From Heloderma charlesbogerti (lineage: Eukaryota > Chordata > Lepidosauria > Squamata > Helodermatidae), in assembly GCA_026122225.1 (NCBI GenBank), contig JANEZZ010000463.1, positions 930,001 through 994,000 on the forward strand: a DNA stretch of 64,000 nt. Direction: 5' to 3'. Below, in pieces: positions 23,487 through 34,844 of this stretch. The translations under genes were made by a program, and so were the position numbers. A model generated the notes under the pieces. The model saw only the letters and a program-made list of their open reading frames with translations, made no database searches and was not told the origin of the DNA. Each line of letters begins with the position of its first letter. The first letter of the stretch is position 1.

Positions 23487-23885
23487 TAGGGACGCTGGAG
23501 AATTTGAGAGGGACTAAAATGAGCTCGGATTTCTAAGAATCCAACCTGTGAATTCTCTGCGGAGTGACCCCCTCAGGCTGAACAGAGTCTGTGGACTTTT
23601 GGATGATTTTTTTACTTTCCCAAAATTTATGCGTATTTATCCGTAGGAAAATACAGAAGTTTTTGCTGAGGAAAAGTTGAATGGAATGAGGGATAATACG
23701 CTAAATATTACATACTACAGTCAATTATGTAAATTCTTAAGAAACCTCTTATGGAATTATTTGCGTATTTTTCTGCTTGATAAAAAAATATTCACATTTG
23801 TCTGTGAGTGGACGACGGAACAAAAGGCGCCTGACAATCCGTGAAACACAGATGGAGCGGATTTTACACAGTCCGCACATCCCTA
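23487..23885 (+). mobile_element. Non-autonomous hAT MITE, family B, 399 bp
   Basis: The ends are TAGGGACGCTGGAGAATT and, on the other strand, TAGGGATGTGCGGACTG. The flanks ATCTGATG (23479-23486) and ATCGGATG (23886-23893) match at 7 of 8 positions, a hAT-size target duplication. The length equals that of the copy at 8916-9314. The subterminal GGAGAATT is shared with the hairpin-rich family A and with 62184-62489. Confidence 0.82.
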
Positions 23886-23899
23886 ATCGGATGTAATCA

Positions 23900-24105
23900 G
23901 TTTTTAATCGGTACTGGATCTGTCTTTGGTTATGACTGACTGTTCAAAGTTCTTTTTAGTTATATGTTGTCTGTGTGTATATTGTCTGTGTGTCTTACGT
24001 AAACAGGTTTTAAACTTAGTATATTGTATTTTACTGTTTTAATCTCTGTAAACTGCCCAGAGAGTTTCAGCTATGGGGTGGTATAAAAATATAATAAATA
24101 ATGTA
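23900..24105 (+). mobile_element. L2-type LINE tail
   Basis: T-rich 3' UTR with the characteristic end AACTGCCCAGAGAGTTTC, then GGTATAAAAATATAATAAATAA. The same end motif is at 63112-63180. Confidence 0.65.
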
Positions 24106-24654
24106 AGAGGTCATTGTAGCAGGCTGTGGAATGGCCCAGGAGCACCTGATGCTACAGAGTTACTGAAGCTGAAGTGGTTGTTGACCTGACCAGTGACCTG
24201 GATGGGAGATCACTGAAACCTCTATGCCAGAGAAGTATAATGAATACATATATATTTCTCAGAGGGCTACCCTTACATTCAGGAGAGGGCAAGATATTGT
24301 CTGTTTCATTTGTAATAGTTAAGTCAGGACTATGTAATTATTTTTTAAAATACTTTGCCACGATGCTTCTTCACTGCTTATCTTTCAGAACATGTCCAAA
24401 TGTGACAGGCTTCTTTTTCTTGGCACAAATGAGCCATTCTTGTAAGTACTGGATACTCATATGTGAACGCCATGCAATTAAAATCTAAACGAAGAAAAAT
24501 GTTTATATTTGAGTGTGGCTACCCTATTGAGTAATGGCTTTTGGTCAGACAGCCATAACTTGCTTGGAAGTTGTTTGCTAAACTAGTCTCAGAGCACTCA
24601 AGATGGGTAGAATGACTTAGGAAATAAGAATGAATTAGTTTACTAATAATCTTC

Positions 24655-24675
24655 AGAGAGAGAGAGAGAGAGAGA
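24655..24675 (+). repeat. (GA)n microsatellite
   Basis: About ten uninterrupted AG/GA dinucleotides. Confidence 0.95.
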
Positions 24676-25051
24676 ATTGGTGCATTGTAAGTTCTGTGGG
24701 ATATCTGAATTGTATCAATATTCCATTAACAAAAAACCTTCTGTCTTAACAAGTTTTGTTATGAGTTTTCCATGTTCACTCAAGCTCCAAAATATTATGC
24801 CCTTAACAAATGTGTTATTTAAGCACTATGGATATGGTATGGTATCCTATGCTGTGTGACTTGTTCCAGCTTCACCACTACCTTTGAGTTGGATAACTGT
24901 CAGTGGCAGAGTGGTGAACTTAAGTCCCAGATTTGTCTGTTCAACTGTTTCAACTATTAGCCTTATTAGTTATGATACCCTTCGAAAAGTAGGATTGCAC
25001 ACTTGGTGGATGCTGGTCTGTAGGTTCTGCATTAATGTATCATTAATCAAG

Positions 25052-26180
25052 CAGGGTGGATTGATTTAAAGCAAGTTGATTTAAATCAGTGATTTAAATA
25101 AAGATTTAAATCAGCAAGAAAGGTTGATTTTAATCAATGATTTAAATCAGGTTTTCCATTGCAACATTTTCATGTATTTCCTGAACAATGGTGCAGATCT
25201 GACCACTAAGCCATGTTAATTTACAACTAAATAGGGTATTATTTACAATGTTTCATTTTTACAAGTAGGCTTTGCTTCTCTTAGTCTTGCTGTATATATT
25301 TTCTGGCTTTCCGTTTTTAGCTATAGAAGGAATGTCTTTAACATATTCCCATATACGGTCTTTCTTATAAACAGCACCCATGACAGTTTGAGATCAACAG
25401 CACAACCTTACATGTCTCCTCAAAAATAAGACCCTTGGTCTGATCCAGCATGGCTCTCTGATATTCTTAAATTCGATTATGTTCAATGGGGCTTACTCCC
25501 TGGTTGGTGGGTACAGGACCGAAGCCGTAGTATGAGGATTCAAGATGCACACTGGGCAATTTGTCTTCTCTTTTTCTTTCCAGTGGTGCTCCTTTCTGCT
25601 TCACTCTGTCTTGGCCCAGCCTTACTCTCACAAAAAAACAAAGTAGCAAACCAAAATGAAATGCCCATGACTGGTAGGTCAAAGCAAGGTTTGATACTTA
25701 CTGGGCAGGGGGAAAAAACAATTAAAGTTTTTAAAAATCTGATTTGGGGGTCATTTTTTAAAGCATCAATTTTCGTCCACCCTGCTGCATTGTCTATAAT
25801 TCCTCTACCTTGCTGGGCCCAACTCCACCGCCACATAAGCATAGAACAACAATCCCATCTAGCCTGTGTCTTTGCACATGTGACTTTAGTCAGAGAAACT
25901 GAAAGCCCAGAATTTTCAAGAAGCAAGAACTGGTAGTTATCATGAGATGAAAAACTGAAATGAATGCCCATGTTTGATGGGTAGGTAACTTCATTTTTAT
26001 GAGATTGTTAAGTGTAGGTTTAGAATGCTTATAATGAAATTTAGTTGTAACTACTTTATTTTTTAAGTGAGAGAGAAATCTGGTATTTTATTTATGATCT
26101 TTCTTCAAAAGTGTAAGATCTGTTTTAAATAATGAAATCCAAATTTTATTTTTTTAAAATATTGATTTTTATCCATCCTG
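25052..26180. mobile_element. Putative 1.1-kb hAT-type element with GATTTAAATCA arrays
   Basis: The left end CAGGGTGGATTGATTTAAA and the right end, on the - strand, CAGGATGGATAAAAATCA form terminal inverted repeats. The flanks TAATCAAG and AAATCAGG match at 6 of 8. The left 100 bp carries repeated palindromic GATTTAAATCA. Frames at 25532-25936 (+) and 25540-25971 (-) overlap and show no transposase motif. 25480-25515 (GTTCAATGGGGCTTACTCCC) may be a piece of another MITE inserted inside. Confidence 0.55.
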
Positions 26181-27484
26181 AAATCAGGTTTCTAAAAATG
26201 AATCCTGCTTTATCATCTGTCTGATTATGTTTTGTTTGCTGAAAACTAAGGGACAGTTCTCAAATTTTCAAAAACCATTTATTCACAGTATATCCTATTT
26301 TTGTTTTCAGTATCATGCTATAATCATTCTAGCCACTGTTAATGATAATAAAAGTGGTACTTATGTAACAACAGCTTTTGCATAGCATTAGACATAGAGA
26401 GAAGGACTGATAATGGGACACCATGATATGTTTGTTTTGTTATTTGAGATTCCATGGGACTTAGTTGAGACAGATTTTTGCTGGATTGTGTTCATGGTGT
26501 TGTTGTGTTCCCATTCAAAGCTGAATTTCTTGTGCTGTCTCATGATAGGCACAAACTGACTGAAAAAATGTCATTTAGATATTAAAATGTATAATGCCAC
26601 CCTGAGCTTCTTGGAAGGAAGGAGAGGCAACAAATAGATATTGAGCATAGTTTAGAAGGAAATCACAAGTGTGTGCTGAAATGGAATGAGACCATCTGTT
26701 TTTGATAATGCATTGTTACACAGTGGTAGGCAAGAAAACATCTGAGGTTACTGATTAGATGTGGTTCTTTGATAAATGCACAGAAAGGGAAAATGGGAAA
26801 TCCCTTATTTAAACATCAGCAATTAAAAGTACACCCGCCTTTCACCTCACCTCCATTATTTCTCCATGCTGTTGACAACAACTTGTAACTTGGTTGCTAA
26901 TTTTCTTCAGAAATCTTATTTCTTTTCAAATGTGACCATGCCTTGTTACTTATACTGTAGCTTACAGAAGTGACACACTTAATATCGGGGGGTCCAAACC
27001 TGGATATCTACCAGTGGAGATGGAGATCAGGTAAATGTGCACCTGTTCTTCCAAAGCAAAGACAAATGTCCTTTTGGTCCGCTACTACTGGGAGGGAGCT
27101 AGAATGAAACAAGTAGAAGGGAGCTGTTCTCGGTGTGTACAGCTACGCCTCATTAGGCCCAGCATGAATTGCACAATGATGACTGATGGAAGACGGTGAT
27201 GGACATCAAACACCATGCCTCACCTACTTGGAGAACTGATGTCCCTGAGTCAGGAGACATCCATAGAGCTTGGTTTGTAGTACTGGATTGGCTCAGATTC
27301 CCCCGAACATTGTCAGAGCTAGTAGGAGTTGTTGCCCTATTCACAGAGGGCATTTAGAGAGCCACAAAATGGTTACACAGACACACCTTAGACAGAGTAA
27401 AGGTACAGATATAAAGTAGTACCAGAGAATGGAACAGGTGAGAATTCTGACAATAAGGATAAATTTCTTGTTTTTCTTTCACAG

Positions 27485-27640
27485 ACACTTAACAAGAACA
27501 ATTTAATACCAGATGACAGGACCAACTTCTATCCTTTGCAACAAACAAATGTGTATACAACAACCTATTATCCCAGTACACTGAATAAATATGACTACAG
27601 GCCAGAGGCCTCCCCTGGAAGGACCTTTACTAACAGCTGA
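27485..27640 (+). CDS. SEMA5B: SEMA5B terminal coding exon (cytoplasmic tail and stop)
   Basis: The last 51 codons and the TGA stop (27638-27640). The tail begins TLNKNNLIPDDRTNFYPLQQ, continues TNVYTTTYYPSTLNKYDYRP and ends EASPGRTFTNS. The TNVYTTTYYP block is the hallmark of the SEMA5B C-terminus as I know it, whereas SEMA5A ends in an acidic-tyrosine motif. The acceptor is AG at 27483-27484 and the reading phase is 0. The tail is rich in tyrosines and prolines and has no catalytic domain, so signalling would be through binding partners. The final residues differ from human, which keeps a cysteine near the end. Confidence 0.96.
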   Translation, partial: TLNKNNLIPDDRTNFYPLQQTNVYTTTYYPSTLNKYDYRPEASPGRTFTNS

Positions 27641-30600
27641 TGATGGTCAGATCCTCCAAGAACTGGATTACTTCCTATATGATTTTTATTTTTTAAATTG
27701 AGTTTATGGACCAAATATTGGCCCAGTCTCTAGATGTAAATATTATACAGTGGGCCTTTTATTTTCTTTTTATCAGTGGTCTTACTTTTGAGTAGTACAT
27801 CTCCTTAAGCGGACCCACTCCTTATGGATAATGGATGATCTTGTCTATGATTTTTGAGGAGTTCTCAGCTAGAGGTAGCACTTATTGCTATGGATATTTA
27901 CAGCTGGAGATGCACCTTTCTTTCTGATGCCAAGATAGTCCCAGAACCAACCATAATGTGCTAAATTTGTATGGAATGGTATGTGACTACCCAGCACTTC
28001 TTCAGCAACTCAGTGAACATGGAGGAGAGATGCCAGCAACACACCGAGACAAATCCTTAAGGGTAGTATGAATATCATTCACAAGACAAGCCTTATGGAA
28101 CATCTTGCTCAAAATTTGGGTTTTAAGCTTTGGGGAATAGGGGGCTTGTTGATCATTGACATCAGCATTTTGTCTGACATGGAGAAATATATGCAACTTC
28201 AATGGGAAATGTCCTGAGAGATTTACAAAACAAATCTGAGGTTCTTCACACAAAAGAAGCATTTTGGAACATTTCCTGTCATGGTTTTGAGGAAAAAGTA
28301 GCAAGATGCTAAGTTTGGGTACCTGAAGCATGGGCTCTGTGTACATGAAAGTTTTATCCCACCGGAGAACACACAGAGAGACTGGAACAAGAGCCATGGA
28401 ATATCCTGATAGAAAGAAATGATTTTCTTCTTTGATTCCAATAGCCTCTTAAGAAACTGCTAGATTGACAGCCCTCTGTCCTTGTTGAAATCACCAAGCT
28501 TTGTGCTAATGCTGATTTTATTTTTTATAATTTTTTATTCACTTGAACAAAGAAAAAAATGCTTGAGTTCATTTTGTCTCTAAAGAATGTCTCCATAGCT
28601 TAGTCTAACCCAGAAAATCTACTGCAGATTCCTTTAGTGTCTTCCAGCCAGTATGTCTCCATGAAAATACTATGTGCATCATCAATTGCCAATTTTTATC
28701 GGTATCTGAGAAAGAAGAAAAGTAATTTCTTTTGCTACAGTTAAGGTAAACTGGGGTCTGTAGCACTTTCAAACAATCCAGTCCAGCTTTGAAATGTTAT
28801 TCTGTGTATGTGTGTGACCTGTGTTAGACCAGTGTAAAGCCATGATGTCTTTGGCAAGATGATTGCCTAGCAGGAAGCACACCTGTGAGCCTTGCTTTAA
28901 AGGATGCCCCCATCCAGTGTGTCTGGCAATATAAGTAAGTTTTCCACCATTGTTCAGCGGTTCTTGGTTATCTGGTGCTAAGAGGTGGAAATTTCCACAG
29001 TGCAGAACATGTGATAAGATTGTGAGCCACTCCTTGCATTGTACAATGAGCATTTCCAGAGCTTGGGTTTCTCCTCTGTATCTTCTTTCAGCACTGACCA
29101 TATCCATTTGCAGTTGCGGGCTTGACCATGCTCGCCAAGTCAGTTGTTTTACATTCAGGCTTACTGTCTAGCAGTCAGAACTATGCTCATTGCTGCCAAC
29201 ACCACCTTTAAAACACCTTTTGGAAGTATAGTCTGAAAGATGGCACCAGAAACTTGCAAACTAGCAAGTGTTTCTGTCCATGACTCAGAATGCCTGGCTG
29301 TTTTGGGTAGAAAGTGCTAATGCCAATATCTCAATATTAACTGATGCAACCACAAGTCATAAAACATGTTAATAAGCATTGGTGCTTATACTATAAACTT
29401 TTTCACTCACTGAAGTAGTCTGGCTGGTTACATGGGCTAGATTTTTGGCATTGGGATATGCAGCCTGCTAGATTTTTCTCTTTTTACTTCCATGAGCCAG
29501 TGACTTGATTAGTCAAGTTGCTACAGGTTCTTATCCCAATCCAGACTCTTGTGCTCACATGAAGCTCTTCATCAGCAGATAAAGAGGGTTTTTTGGTACC
29601 TCCCATCATCCCTCGCCATTGATGAGGTTTGCTAGGCCTGATAGGAGTTGCAATCCAACAACATCTAGTGTCCTTGCTATTTTGGACTTCAAGTCCTATC
29701 AGCATGGCCAATGGACAGGAATGCTGGGAGTTGTAGTCCAAAATCCCTGCAGAGCACCAGGTTGGGGAAAGCTACTCTAAGGTATCATAATTCACATTGT
29801 GCATTGGAAATGCATTTGGTTCTGCAGTGTTGCTTTTGTCAACAGAGGTTTGTCAGACAAGAACCCAAGACCCAGTTTCAGTGTTTGATGAGGAACCTAC
29901 ATTGTTCTTGATGGGACAGCTATATGCAAATGTTTGGGAATATATGTTAGTGGGTGTTGTATTTCTTGTCATATGGAAAGGAAAACCACCAGCAGAGCTC
30001 CCTCACACCTAGCAGCACAGTCGTTTGTGCTATACTGTAAACTCTACTGAGACGCAAAGGTGTTCCTAAACCAGTTGATGTGGCAGCAGTGGCGGGGGGG
30101 GGGGGAACAGCTGTTAAGGAAAGCTCACAAGTTGCATACAAGCCAAGGGATGGATACTGTAAGGATTATGCCCAAATCTGTATCTTCAAAGGTATTATAA
30201 AGGCAATCTCATCCAATTTCTTTCATTAAAAAAGCAGTGGAATGTAGGCCAAGGGAGTGAAAGCCCTCACATTTGCTACAAATATATTACAACCACCTTT
30301 ATTTGAATGAGCTTGGGCAACATCTATAAGGTTCAACTGAGCAGCTGTGAAAAGTAGGGTAATTACCTGAGACAGTTATGTTGAGCCCAGGTGAGGAGAT
30401 AGAGGCTTTCTTCAGTGTTGTCTTGTATCACCATGATACAACTACAGAGAATGCTTAGGGCTATGCCAGCCGTACACTGCTTTGCTTTCCATTTCTACCA
30501 GGGCACAAAATGCGGAGGCTGAACAAGTGCTGAGGCTTGTTTGGCAAAACAACCTCTGTTTAAACTACCACAGTTGCAGTCTAAGCTGCCACATTGGGTT

Positions 30601-31170
30601 AGAGGGCTATGTATTTCAGAAGTATACATCAAATTGATTTGGGGGAAGCTAATTGAAAACATACTGCTTTTGAGTAATATGGACATTCCAGTAACGAAGA
30701 AAAAAAACACCCTCTTCATCTGCAGAGCAAGACCTTGGAGAATGAGGTAATGTAATTGTAAAGAGGAACAGGTGAGTGTTCATACATGCATTTCAGTGGC
30801 TCACCTACAACATATGAGTTGTACATGTATACCTGCTGCCTTATTATTATTTTTGACAATGAAATGAAGTTAGATGAAGATCTGTGTAGGAAGTGGGAAT
30901 GATCTGAGTCCTTTCAGAGGTATAATTTAGAATTGTACCTTTCCTAGCATTACAAAATCTAATGTTGAAAAAAAATTCATCCAGGGATGAAACTAAGTAA
31001 CCATTAGTCATACCAAATGTGGGATTTTCTTACACATGCAAATATAAATGTAAAGTTCATAAAGTCCTCTTACTCAAACACTGTGTATGTGTATATATGG
31101 TATATATTTATAACACATACAAACAATATATGTTTACTGCTGAATGTCTAAAAATAAATTTAGAATAAAA
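27641..31170 (+). other. SEMA5B 3' flank, probable 3' UTR in its first part
   Basis: Sequence after the stop codon has no coding signal. The first canonical AATAAA hexamers I find on the + strand are at 31153-31158 and 31164-31169, with an ATTAAA near 30226. A palindromic MITE at 29630-29775 lies within this stretch, so the real end may be earlier at a variant signal. The 3' UTR length is not resolved. Confidence 0.4.
29630..29775. mobile_element. Palindromic MITE, decayed copy
   Basis: The right arm GGGAGTTGTAGTCCAAAA, then GAGCACCAGGTTGGGG, matches the 19937 family. The left side is rearranged and may be two overlapping copies. Confidence 0.55.
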
Positions 31171-31979
31171 AAGCAGCACTGGGACTTGAGGATAGATTTC
31201 AAAGAAGACCCAAAAGAGAAAACATTTTAACAAAAACACACAAAAAAAACCACCTTGCTTTTTTCCTAGATGATTTTTTTTTCATTGTTTAATGAAAATT
31301 GATAAGTTGACTTTTGTAGCTAGAATTGTTCATTTTCCCTATCCACAAAAAAATCCATTCATGTTAAGAATGGCAAAGTAAACAATGTTTGTATTTGCTC
31401 ATACCGTATGAATAAACAGCCCGAATTGACTTAGTATTTTGGTTCTATTGTTTTTAATCATCAGTAGAAGTGTGTGCAAGCAAAACTAAGCAGAAAGTAG
31501 GAATTTAAAAAACAACAATTATATTGAACAGGGACCCCTAATGTAATTTTTCATATATGTTGCAAAGTATTCTTATTTTCTACTTGAATAGTTGGTGTTT
31601 CAAAAACCTACAAAATTTTGGACAAGGCAATACATAACTACCCATTTTAGGGGTCATAATCACCAACCCCGGTTTGAATTTTTGCAAAGCTGTTGAGTCA
31701 TAACAACATTTTAAAGGAGTTGGGTGACTGACCTTTGGTTCTTTCAAGGCACTTTATTTTTAGTCTTCAGAACTAGCTAAATGCAACCATTAGGTGGGCA
31801 GCCATTCCTGCTGCTTTTTACAGGGATATGTTTTTATAGGACTTGATTTTGTACTTGTTGAAAATTAGTCTGCACTCTCTCCCTCTCTCAACTAAAGTCC
31901 ACCTGTATGAGTAAGAACAAAGGGACTAAGGCTGGAGGGAGAGGGTCTGATCTGACTGCAAAAGCAAAGGGGTCTTGGG

Positions 31980-32135
31980 GCCCTTATTTCAACATAAACT
32001 TTTGTAGACTCAGACTGGACCCCATTTCAGCAGATGCATGAAGTGTATCCTCAGTAGGTTGAGGACATACTGCATGCATCTGGCAAAGTGGGCTCTAGTC
32101 CACAATAAAGTTGTTGGTCTTTATGCTGAATATGC
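31980..32135. mobile_element. Penelope-like element tails, head to head
   Basis: A - strand tail (31985-32045) and a + strand tail (32055-32135) meet at an imperfect palindrome: CAGATGCATGAAGTGTATCC against its near complement ending GCATGCATCTG. Each carries the hammerhead-like order CATCTG..GA(A), then a G-rich stem, then AGTC. The + copy continues AATAAAGTTGTTGGTCTTTA. The same tail occurs at 32950-33035. The cores are mutated. Family assignment is from memory of PLE tails. Confidence 0.5.
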
Positions 32136-32949
32136 CACATGACTCCTTTTATTTTATTTTACTACTACTCTTGAATGTTTATGATTTTTTTATGACTGTG
32201 AGGGTCAAGCTAGACATAGTTTGGCCTTGTAGCTGATTTTAACAGCCAGCGGATGTGGGGCTGTGGGTGTGAGGGATAGACTTATCAGGACCATGGCACT
32301 GGGGGAGGAAGCCTTCAACCCTTTCCCCTGCCACAGTCCCCCTTGCAATAGCATGTGAGGGCCCCCAACTCCAATCAGGATTGTGGCAGGGTAACATGGG
32401 GGCCTTTTCCTCATGGGCCCTATCCCCCCCCCCACACACACACCATATATCTCTTTAAAAAAAATCAGCCATACAAAGCCAAATAATGTGACAAATGTAA
32501 CATCTAATTTGGCCCTGAGGTAAACTCTAATGAGATTATACATCCAGAAATAGGCAGCCTCTAAATCTCTGGATGGGTTCGAGAAGCCTGCGGAGAAGAG
32601 ATTCTTTTGTACGGCCTACGCTACAGAATACTGGAAACACAAAGGGTGCGTGTGCATCTCTTACTTTGTTTAGTTTTGATCTTCATGAATGTTTTCTAAT
32701 TAGAAGGGATTTACATCATGATCCTAAGCATATTTGGCCTGAAGTGAAAACTCTAGTACACACCTGAAGCGCAGTTTTGCTGATCCACTGCTTCCACTGA
32801 AATGAGTGGGGGGAGGTAGATTTCATGTGCAAGAGTCCTAGGGCTCTAGATCAGGAAGGTAATGCCCATTAATGATAATACACCAATATGTCTAGATATG
32901 TAACTATTTCCAAAGGGTAGCCATGTTTAGTCTATTGCACCAAATCAAT

Positions 32950-33050
32950 GAAACACTCTTGTGGCACCTTAAAGACAAACAAATGTATTGTGCAGCATAA
33001 GCTTGTGTAGACTAGAGCCCAGTTCATCAGAAGGCAAGTATATGCAGGGG
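32950..33050 (-). mobile_element. Penelope-like tail with decayed hammerhead ribozyme motif
   Basis: On the - strand the text reads CTGATGA (33024-33030), a GGGCT-CTA-GTCTA stem (33006-33022), then ACAAGCTTATG, then a tail ending TCTTTAAGGTGCCACAAG. CTGATGA plus stem II plus GAAA is the hammerhead core; here the GAAA box reads ACAA, so self-cleavage is unlikely. Penelope-like retroelements are known to carry hammerheads in their repeats. Confidence 0.55.
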
Positions 33051-34699
33051 TGTAGAGGATAAAGAATTGTAAAAGGTGGAGTTAGATGGCAATGATATCT
33101 AAAAAAGTACAGTCTGCAACAAAGGTTAAATATATGCAAAATAAGCACAGTGGTTATTTACACCAGCAGTCACAATCATCTCAGCACGTTTAGAATTGTA
33201 TACTTTTTTTGTAGTAAGGGTATGCCCATTCTAGCCTACTGTCACCATGGAATCGGCTTTCTCCTAACACAGGAACCATAAGCTGTACTATGATAAAAGC
33301 TGTCATTCTGCTATACTATAATGTTCTCAAACTATTTCTCTCCCCGCCAAGGGTTATATATTGGGTCAATTACAGCATACAGAGATGGCGATAACAGATT
33401 CCGAACACTTGCAATTGCCCTGAAATAGTCACACAATGTCTGCACGTTACATATGGAGGTGTCAATAGGTTTCTCTCTCTAGAGAGAGCTGCTCTCTTCA
33501 TGGGAAAGATGTCATCTGTAAATTGGTCCTGAAAAGCACCAGCTTTCATATTACACAAAAAGCCTGTATTTACTGTCATAGCAAGATCATAGCTACTACC
33601 CTGTGGAAGCAGAGAAGAGCCCCAAGACTTAATTTGAATCAAGGTTCACCAGGGCTTAATCTCAGAAACTGTTTTCACTACAGAGGCCTAATCCTGGAAC
33701 ATCTGAAGAAAATGATTTTAAGCATATGCAGAGTATCTGGACACCACTCAGCCAGAACAATCTGTCTCTCATTTTATTTATAAATATGGCAAGGACTTGC
33801 AGGACAGAAGAAATGTCAAGGCATGCGCATGCCTCTCATTTCAGACATTGAAAACTTTGCTTCAAGTATAAAAGCAGATAAAAAATCCTCTCCCTTAGTC
33901 ACCCCCTCTTCGCTATAGGGCACGTCTGCCAGTAAGAAAAGAGAACACTTGGATCCTGTTTTTAGTTTAAATGGCAGGTTGTTAAAGACAACAACATGTC
34001 TGGATCTAATAGAGGGAAATCTTTGAGTGTCACAGAGAGTTGAGTTGTTGGCATGAGGGATGTATCCTCAGATTACAGAGAGGTCAGGAAGTATGTGCCA
34101 TAAATAATGGAGGTAAAAAGGGCTTTCCATGTAGTAAAGTCAAAACAATATTGAAGCCAGTCATCTGCGCAATTGCTCTCATCCAGTCTCTAAACGTGTG
34201 TATATTTGAAATGTAATCCAATCCATTTTCAAAAGAGGAAGCGTGAGGCAAATCAAATGGAAGATGAAGATGGGAGATGCTAGAGTTCAGTTTTGTAACT
34301 GAACCAGAGAGAAACGATCTGCTGAGTATATAAAAAGAGAATTGTTATCACTACCACACATAGTATAAGCCTTGTGAAGCAAAATGGGGAAAATATTACC
34401 AGACTCTATTGTGAAGGTATATTACCCTTCCTATGCAACTCAGTGAAATGGTACTGTTAGAATAAAGGTTGTGTAGACTATAACCACTGCCTTTAGACAC
34501 TGTGAATTTGGGGGCTGGGGTTCTCTGTATTTTTCTATATTGTACTATGTAAAGAATAATTCAGAAATATAATCCAAACAACCTCCTACGTTTGTGAGTT
34601 GTTTGTCTGCAGCAGATAAAATTATGTTTATAATTGGTTCAAGCAGAGGTATATTCAGAATTTATTCTAATAGTGTTCAAAGGGATGCATCAGTATCCT

Positions 34700-34844
34700 A
34701 ATGACTTAGGTCCAGCGTACTTATAGGATTGCGTTTTCCTATATCACCCTTCCCACAAATGGAGATCTGATGGAGAGGGTTTTCGCTATGTTCCCACATG
34801 GGTGGATGCGAGGTTACTCAGAACACACGAGAGGGCCTTTACAG
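34700..34844 (+). mobile_element. L2-type LINE tail, left part (split by a hAT)
   Basis: A decayed L2 C-terminal region up to GAGAGGGCCTTTACAG. The element resumes at 35528 (CTTTACAGTAGTTGTTCCCC), so the intervening 683 bp is an insertion. Confidence 0.6.

Larger units (their letters stand above)
9654..27484 (+). other. SEMA5B last intron, about 17.8 kb
   Basis: GT-AG phase 0 intron, the largest seen here. Its repeats are listed separately: L2 tails, antisense CR1 and L1, SINE, hAT MITEs and palindromic MITEs. I see no nested gene. 9660-12160, 17040-19530, 20290-22830, 24110-25040 and 26190-27480 contain nothing I can name beyond simple repeats. Confidence 0.85.

Noticed and set aside
25532..25971. 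134- and 143-codon frames on opposite strands
   Set aside because: They lie inside the putative 25052-26180 transposon and have no transposase or other motif.
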